Below, one piece after another: positions 57,148-64,000 of a DNA stretch of 64,000 bases (its first letter is position 1; each line of letters begins with the position of its first letter). A model generated the notes under the pieces. It searched no databases and was not told the origin of the DNA. It saw nothing but the letters and a program-made list of their open reading frames with translations. The DNA lies in contig JACYXH010000175.1 of assembly GCA_026745465.1 (NCBI GenBank), positions 6,654,501 to 6,718,500 on the forward strand, in the 5' to 3' direction. Both the position numbers and the translations under genes were made by a program. This DNA is from Lota lota. Lineage: Eukaryota; Chordata; Actinopteri; Gadiformes; Lotidae.

Positions 57148-57303
57148 ATGGTAGGAGGAGCGCTGTTCGCGGTCCAGGGGCTTGGTGACAAACATCTTGC
57201 CTGCCACGGGGTCGATGCTGAACACCTCGTTGGGGGGCTGGTCGGCCCCTACCCCGGTGATGCTGTAGCGGATGGAGATGTCCCTGTCCTGGTCTGAGCG
57301 GAT
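57148..57303 (-). CDS. cdh4: cdh4 exon A: EC1 (first exon in window)
   Basis: It follows a gtgtgcag acceptor, then 52 codons in phase 0 before gtgagt. It encodes [20 protein letters not shown], then [20 protein letters not shown], then [29 protein letters not shown] and KPLDRE are EC1 motifs, the latter with calcium ligands. It starts near mature residue 28 by comparison with cadherin-2, so the strand-swap tryptophan, propeptide and signal peptide are encoded upstream, outside the window. Confidence 0.98.
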
Positions 57304-57334
57304 CTGCACACACACAGCAGCTTGTCAATATTCA

Positions 57335-57458
57335 AAATCATTATTTACTTTTCAGTCATCAAGCAGACGCTTTTATCCAAAACAGAGGGTTAGATTTTGA
57401 ACCAAGAACCTTTCGAGTAGGAGTCAGACACCCTAACCGCTAGACTATCCTGTTCCTA
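57335..57458 (-). repeat. tRNA-derived SINE, sense to cdh4
   Basis: On the - strand it reads ggatagtctagcggttaggg (A-box region), then aaaggttcttggttcaaaat (B-box-like GGTTCAA), then ttttggataaaagcgtctgc and an A/T tail. The tRNA-like head and the TTGGATAAAAGCGTCTGCT end are typical of abundant teleost SINEs. Its 3' end lies about 30 bases from the exon A acceptor. Confidence 0.65.
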
Positions 57459-57486
57459 CAATCTATACATTGTTGTCGTGAAGTCC

Positions 57487-57618
57487 CATAAAGTTAACCG
57501 AAGTTCAACTTTTGTCCCTCCCCTTTACACGCGCCGCGGTCACCCGCCCGCACGCTAGCCTTCCCACAATCCCTTGCACCCACAAGAGCACGCGTCCAAT
57601 ACAAAGTGAATGGGAGGC
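57487..57618 (-). repeat. GC-rich dispersed repeat, copy 2 (inverted relative to 45970-46110)
   Basis: The complement starts cctcccattcactttgta and ends aaaagttgaacttcggttaa ctttatg, matching the ends of the copy at 45970-46110. The two copies differ substantially in the middle, which suggests an old family and not a recent local duplication. Confidence 0.75.
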
Positions 57619-58396
57619 GAGTGCCACACTCTAGGCCACGCATTTGGTGGGGCCGAGCCGTAATACCGATGCCATGCCAATCGACTGACTTCTTTGTTGT
57701 GAAGATTCCGTTAACTGTCTTGCAGCCTTGCTTGCAGCCTTGGAGACAGGTCCACTTCCCATAATGAATTGCAAATTAACTTGGTCTCTCCCGCCATGGC
57801 TGACTTCAGCCATGGCCAATACTAAACTCTCCACGATGGTCACTCCCCCTCACCAATGTTTCCTTTGTTGTTACTGCTCACGATGTGAAAGTTTCCCTCT
57901 AAGAATCATGTACACCCATTGTCTCATGGAATGTATGCTTGGTAAATCGCTGCCTGTATCTTCCCATGATCAAGCTCTAAAATTAAATCAAATACTTTGC
58001 TGTCAGAAGTGTCCTAAAAAGAAGTTATTCTTCATCAGTTGTCAATTGAATAGGTAATGTTAAGATGTACCAGGTCACATATGAAGGTCAATGCAAACCT
58101 GCTCATGTTACCGGCAGACTGGTGTTGACAGCATTTCCCATTTCTTAATTCAAAAGTCTTTCTTTATTTCTCCATGGTAGACAAAAAATAAAAAATAAAC
58201 TTGCATTTGAATGCAAAATCGGTGGTGACATTTAATCTCTTACTTTGATGAGTAGAATGAAATATTTATTATTCCAAGATCCTTCATATATTTTTTCATA
58301 ACTTAATGTCATACCTGCAATCTAATTTTGCGGTGTATATCAGTCACTGAACATTTTGAAAAAATATGCGTGGGCACAAACACACACACAAACACA

Positions 58397-58446
<50 letters not shown>

Positions 58447-60242
58447 CACACACAATAACGAGCAAACAAAATATCACAGATTGGGATTCTGGGCTACAAC
58501 ATGTTCAAGGATTTCATTAGTGCTGAGGAGGATGCTCTGTGTGCTTGAAAAGAAATGGATTCAATTCTTTTTGGGTAGAAAATAAATGAAATCAACAGAC
58601 ATTTACTGCCATGCTGACATTCAGACATGGTTTCGTAAAGACTTGCTGGAGAGGCGCTACGCATAGTAAATATGTAAGTGCATAGAGACGACAATGAAAA
58701 AAGGAACATGAAAAAGTATGTTTTTTAATTATGCTGCAATTAGAGAACTGACAGCATGAACATACAAGTAAACAACGACAAAAAAAACACAGACAAGTCG
58801 GTGAACATAATGGTCTCTCTCGCTCATTCTTTCAGACACACAGACATGCAAACAGGCACTTGCAAAAACAATCACACACAAACTAATACACTAACCAATG
58901 CATGCACACAAATCGAACACACACACACACACACACACACACATGCACGCACGCACTCACACACACGGCAATGATCCTTATTTAATTATGATGTGAAACG
59001 GAAACAAGGGTGTACTTGTTTTCACTTCACAATTGCAATTAAAGTTTCCCCTGCAGAAGTTTCCTCCAGCAGATAGAGAGCCACTAGATGCATGAAGTAT
59101 ACCTCCAGGCCTGGTATGAGGACATTAAGTACATCTTGTTGTGGGAGTCAAACGTCCACTACACGCTAATTATTGAGATGTACCACTATGGGAAACAACA
59201 CAATCGTGTTGTTTAAAAAGCTTGATTCTGCAGAACAGGAGAACAAGATCATCCGCAAGGCAGGTACAATCAATCTCAATCGTTCTCCCCCAGCAACTCT
59301 CCGGGGGCTTCACTATAAAGGTTGTTTAGAGACACACAGGTGATAAGAGCAAAAAAGGCAAGCTGACCCCTGCCTTCTCAGGACCAGATGAGATCAGGAT
59401 CTCCGTGAGGCACAGAGACTCCCAGACAGTAATGGTGATAAAGTTGCGAAGGAGTTAGAAAAACAACCAAGTCAACATTCTCAGAATTAGAGTACGTATA
59501 TTATAATTTTCCATATCGACCTCAGAACTGGTAATGTGGACCGAAGTGCTTGGTAAATAGGATTGATCAATTTAGGGCTCAAACAGGGTGTAAGCTCCCC
59601 CCCACCTCAAAGCCTCCTAACTCCCTCCATTAGCTGTAGGACAACCTAGGAACATGACTCAACTCTCAACTAAGCCACACTAATGCACATGGCGCGGGCT
59701 GACACACACTGCTGCAGTAGCGCTCACTTACACACACAAACATGCACACACACACACACACGCACAGTATGTGCACACACGCACACCCACCCGCACACGT
59801 GCACACGCGCACACACCCATACACATAAAGACAGACGGACATTGACACACAGACGCATTTAAACACACAAAGAGTCAGCCATTGAGAGACACGCATACAC
59901 ACATAAAGAGGCAGACAGAGACACACACATTCACACATACATTCACACACAGAGAAAAACGTCCAACTTTTCCCTCGCAATCAGCGCCTATTCCAGGAGA
60001 GAGCCATGAGTGGACATAAAGAGTAAGACTCTGTCCAAAGTCGTCTCCATCTCCCACCACTCAGGGAACCAATTTAGCAGCGCTCCTGACACGCCGGGGA
60101 TCTTGGGCCCGCCGAGAAAATAGCTGGAGCAACTAACAAGGACAAGGGAAAAGGGGACGTAAAAAGTATTCGACAGCTGTCATCTCAGCTGTTCCTTCGC
60201 GGCGCAATAACAACCCGTTGTCGTCGCCATCACTGCCATCAC

Positions 60243-60299
60243 CGTCCTCCTCCTCCTCCTCCTCATCATCATCATCATCATCATCATCATCGTCGTCGT
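60243..60299. repeat. compound trinucleotide repeat (TCC)n(TCA)n(TCG)n
   Basis: About six TCC, nine TCA and three TCG units in series. On the - strand it would read as an acidic Asp/Glu run, but there is no splice or family support for coding. Confidence 0.95.
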
Positions 60300-61948
60300 G
60301 GTTGTCGACGTCTCCTTCGTCCTCGCCACCCCCATCATGATCATCGCCACCACCGGTCCGCTGTCGCGCCATCATCATCCCCCACTCTATCTGGGGGCAC
60401 TCTCTTTTGAAAAGTATTTCTCTATATATTTTTTTCACTTTCACACGCTGGCAGGAAGAAGAGAAAGAGGAAGAGTATCCCGGAGCAATGGAGTCAAGGC
60501 ACGGGATCTATCGGCGAGGGGAAATGAGACGCACACCGCGATCAGATTTAGACACCTTCCCTGTAGCGATTGCTGGAGAAGCTGTCACAACATGCTCCCG
60601 CTAATGCTATTTGTGTGCGCGCGTGTATGTTTGCATGTGTTTTCTTAAGGGAATCGTAGGAACCCCCCTTCCCCCCCGCCGCCTCATATCGTGCTGAATT
60701 AATGCTGACAGCTATGGTAATTAACGGGTGGCGGGCGTCTACCGCTATAAACTTCAGAGCCACCACCCATTAAATGGCAACTCGCTAACAAATACGCTGG
60801 CAGCAGCAGAGTTTGAACTCTCTCCGTGCTACCATTAGCACCCGGCGCGCAGATAGCAAATGGGACTGCAGCACAATGACTCCATTTAGTATTAAAACAC
60901 ACCCGAAAATCTCCCCTGACAAAATGTTTCTCCCACATACTTATCCCCCTCTTCACTTCCGTTCTTTCTCTCCGCCACACTCATACCACTCTCTCCTTTT
61001 TCTACCCCTTTGCTCATCCCCCTCCTAACTGCAATACCCTCTCCTCCTATCACCCTCTCTATAATCTCCTCTTGCTCCGCCACTACACTCCTCCCCACCA
61101 ATTTCTTTATTTTTTCCCGTTTCATCTGTCCTCTCTCTTTCTCTTTCTCTCCCACTCTGTCTCTCTTTGCTTATGTTACCGTGGGGACAGAAGCCATGCA
61201 TGAAGAATGAAATTACTTGAATCTTCTTGCCTCGACGCTGGCCTATAAATCCTCCCCAGTCAGGAAGTGATAGCCCTGCGCAATTCCAAATGGGAATCTC
61301 CACCCCCCCCCCCCCCCCCCCACACACCCTGACCCCACCCCACAAGTCCTCCTGACCGGTGGGAATGGTGCGATGGGTGGGTGTGTGGGTGGATGGCTAG
61401 CGGTGGTGGAGGTGCCTTTCTGCTACATGTTTCAACAGTCATTTCATCCACTAAGTCTACGGCCCACAATGTCCACAATGTAGCCTCAGCGAGGAACATT
61501 CAGGGTAACTTCTCATCTCTTTATCGTATGTGTGTGTGTGTGTGTGTGCATGAATAGTGATCAATTGATGCTTTAAATCAATAAGCAGCTGATCATGCTG
61601 AGCTGTTTCCCAAAACGTCTAAACAAGGTTTCCCGCCCACACTCTGTCGCCTTTTGGACAATTCAATATTCATACAGAGTGATGTGATGACAAACTGCAG
61701 TTGTCACGACATGCCCTAATGATTAATAATGCATGTAATAAATCACACCCGCACACACATAAACACACACACACACACACACACAAAGAACACACACACA
61801 CACCATTTTTATCCATTACAAAAATCCAATAAAGGGAACTGTCATTGCATTTTAATCAGTCTCGTTCCTTTGTCACAGACTACTGTGACAGGCAGAATGT
61901 CATTTAAATGGCGTTCTGCATTTCACGTTGTTTTGCTGTTCTTTTGTC

Positions 61949-61979
<31 letters not shown>

Positions 61980-62139
61980 GAGAGAGAGAGGCTGGTTAAT
62001 GTAATGAGAAAGTCAGGATTGTGAGAAACACAGGGAGAGTGTGATAATTGTGTAAAGCACAACAGACGTTAATAAACAGAGAACACTCTCCCACTCGTTC
62101 TTTTCGCAATCTTGCTCTCTCCCACGTTTGCAGTCACCA

Positions 62140-62390
62140 AACCATACACACACCTACACATGCAGGCATGCATGCACACACACACAAACCCCCCCACACA
62201 CAGGCATGCACATACACAGGCACACACACACACATACACATGCATTCAAACATACACGCACACGCACAGGCACAAACACACAAACACACACACACAGGCA
62301 CACACACACACACACAGCCACACACACACACGAACACACACACAGACACACACAAGCACAAACACAGGCACACACACACAAATACACACA
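62140..62390. repeat. CA-rich degenerate repeat block
   Basis: About 250 bases of (CA)n broken by caggca, catgca and caaaca units. It is low-complexity, with open frames on both strands that are compositional artefacts. Confidence 0.95.
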
Positions 62391-62645
62391 CTCTTGTCCT
62401 TCAACACATTCAAATCTGTCTATTTGATATTAAATAATGAAATAATTTCATTTTAAAGAGCCATTTAATACTTACTACCTCTTTCTCTATAATCCTTTCT
62501 ATATTTTTCCGTCTATATTTCTCTCCCTTCGATTATCTCTACAATTTTATGTTGTGCGAGTGAAGGGAGAGGTAAGATGAGAACAGCTCTGATACAAAAG
62601 AAGATAAATTGGTAGAGAGGGAAAGACAAAGGCAAGGCAACCAAA

Positions 62646-62647
<2 letters not shown>

Positions 62648-62730
<83 letters not shown>

Positions 62731-62731
62731 C
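62648..62731. repeat. (GA)n microsatellite
   Basis: About 80 bases of GA with one GC interruption, in the upstream cdh4 intron. Confidence 0.98.
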
Positions 62732-63201
62732 TGTATCACCCTGCATCAGAAACCAGACACTGGCTAAATGACCTATTTGTCGACGGATCAAAGCAATTCC
62801 CTTCATTACTGACAACTCGTCTGGGTCTTAAGGAGATCTTATCAGTGAGCTTAGCTCCCCGTCTGTCTGGCAAAACGGAATCAAATGAGAAATGATCGTG
62901 ATGCCACGGGCTCCTCTGGGAGAGAAACATGGCAGGGCAGAAGAGAGGGAGGGGGAAGCTGGATGAATCTCTCTTTCACCCTCCCCCATCCACTCCCCTC
63001 TGCCTCCCACCCTCCGCCAACACCAGTCCCCTCTTCAATCAACCACTACCGCCGCTGGAGAAGGATACAGACTCATTTAAATGTTCACAAATATTGCATG
63101 GTGCAAGTGTTCATACTAGGGCTACACAGATATTTGAATCACACACACATGGGCAGAAACACACACATACTCACACATGCATTCATGCACACACACACAC
63201 A

Positions 63202-63241
<40 letters not shown>

Positions 63242-64000
63242 ATTGCACACACACAAACTCTGGTTGCAAGTGTTCATAGCTGACACAAAGCTCTAGGGTT
63301 GGGCTGTGATAGGTCCATCACATAACCTTGGAAAGTCACACCACAATAGATATCCTTTGAAGGCTTCCTCACTGGTAGCCTAAGGTAGATCTACATGGAT
63401 TATTTCGCAGCGAGAATTGACTGGCCCTGGTATGTTCGTGTTTGAAGTTCGAACCCAGACAATTCTTCAGTCCTCTCTGCTTTGTGTGAGATTGCATGGG
63501 TTGAAAAAAAATGAACAAATGAAAACACCAACAACAGCATCAACGACCACCATATATGACATACAACTTAGTGCTGTTGCTTTGACGTTAAGAGTCCTCA
63601 GTTCAGTTCACACATTTGTGAACACAGTGGATTATGAGAGTGGACCCAATGTGCACTCAAAGGAAAGCACTGACACATCGAGACGCCCCTATGGATCTTC
63701 TGTATCGATCCCAAATGGTCCCCCCAACACGTTACACACTTAATAACACACACCTACAACATATCAGATACGGGAAATAGCTTTTGGGCCTAGGACTCAA
63801 GCGGCCAAAGGCCAATTTGAAACAGATTCTGCTCAATAAATCTCACCCTAACCCTTGCCAAAATGGCTCCCATTGTACTGTCAAGTATAACTCCCACTGG
63901 GCCAGGCAATTTCTCTAGACTTGCTAGCTCTTTGACTCCAGGCTAAGCCTAGAGTCTGCTAAGTATTCTTTGATCCTGCCCGCACGGGGTCTGCTTCTGA

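Larger units (their letters stand above)
57304..64000 (-). other. upstream cdh4 intron (continues past the window)
   Basis: 6.7 kb with no cadherin exon seen on the - strand. I looked for the expected N-terminal EC1 sequence (a PENSRGPFP-like motif) and did not find it. It contains a SINE (57335-57458), an inverted copy of a dispersed element (57487-57618), (CA)n at 58399-58446, 58918-58942 and 59747-59762, compound trinucleotide repeats at 60243-60299, a C-run near 61302-61321, (GA)n at 61950-61991 and 62648-62731, a long CA-rich block at 62140-62390 and (CA)n at 63188-63239. Confidence 0.75.

Noticed and set aside
56347-57315. A 322-codon open frame on the - strand
   Set aside because: It starts just upstream of exon A and in its first part coincides with that exon; past the donor at 57147 it runs through the GACAGA/GACAGG satellite as Ser/Leu/Cys repeats. 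The exon has a good gtgagt donor and family-conserved continuation in exon B.
57631-58057. Short open frames on both strands near 57.7 kb, checked for the missing EC1 exon
   Set aside because: No PENSRGPFP-like or tryptophan-containing EC1 sequence, and no fit to the phase-0 acceptor of exon A.
60133-60444. Acidic Asp/Glu-run open frame on the - strand
   Set aside because: Product of a compound trinucleotide repeat; no splice sites or homologous flanks.

Overview
The window is vertebrate nuclear DNA, most likely from a teleost fish. It has short GT-AG-bounded coding exons in long introns, teleost-type dispersed repeat tails, and a very heavy load of (AC)n, (AG)n and homopolymer microsatellites. 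That microsatellite density recalls cod-like fishes (Gadiformes), but this is an impression from composition and not a demonstrated assignment. Two genes are supported, and they converge. The 3' end of taf4 (TFIID subunit 4) lies on the + strand at 209-3223. The 3' three quarters of cdh4 (R-cadherin, cadherin-4) lies on the - strand from 57303 down to 19393. As I recall the human map, TAF4 and CDH4 are likewise convergent neighbours on 20q13.33, so the pairing supports both identifications.

Layout. 1-208: taf4 intron. 209-3223: seven taf4 exons joining in a single frame to the stop codon. About 3224-4740: taf4 3' UTR ending near an ATTAAA signal. About 4741-15340: intergenic, with no gene recognised. 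About 15340-19392: cdh4 3' UTR. 19393-57303: twelve cdh4 exons, here named A (57303) to L (19393) in transcription order. All eleven junctions keep phase and together encode 728 residues: most of EC1, EC2-EC5, the transmembrane helix and the whole catenin-binding tail. 57304-64000: an upstream cdh4 intron. The exons for the signal peptide, the propeptide and the first part of EC1 (including the strand-swap tryptophan) are not in the window.

The two genes are not known to act together. taf4 is a general transcription factor subunit and cdh4 a calcium-dependent homophilic adhesion receptor. The rest is intronic or intergenic and is dominated by simple repeats, with some recognisable transposon debris: a broken non-LTR reverse transcriptase (20590-21560), tRNA-like SINE pieces, two inverted copies of a GC-rich dispersed element, a possible MITE, and retroposon 3' tails.

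I did not find a new gene system. The most interesting observations are: (CT)n microsatellites on the sense strand directly upstream of the splice acceptors of exons D, E, H and I, with a (TG)n tract just past the exon D donor; a 32-bp near-perfect hairpin at 34050-34118; a three-copy 20-bp repeat enclosed by an 11-bp inverted repeat 39 bases past the exon C donor; a G-rich tract about 65 bases after the cdh4 stop codon; and a CCAAT / palindrome / TATA-like cluster at 4883-4957. Splice positions were read by hand from GT/AG signals, frame continuity and remembered family sequence. No alignment or search was run.
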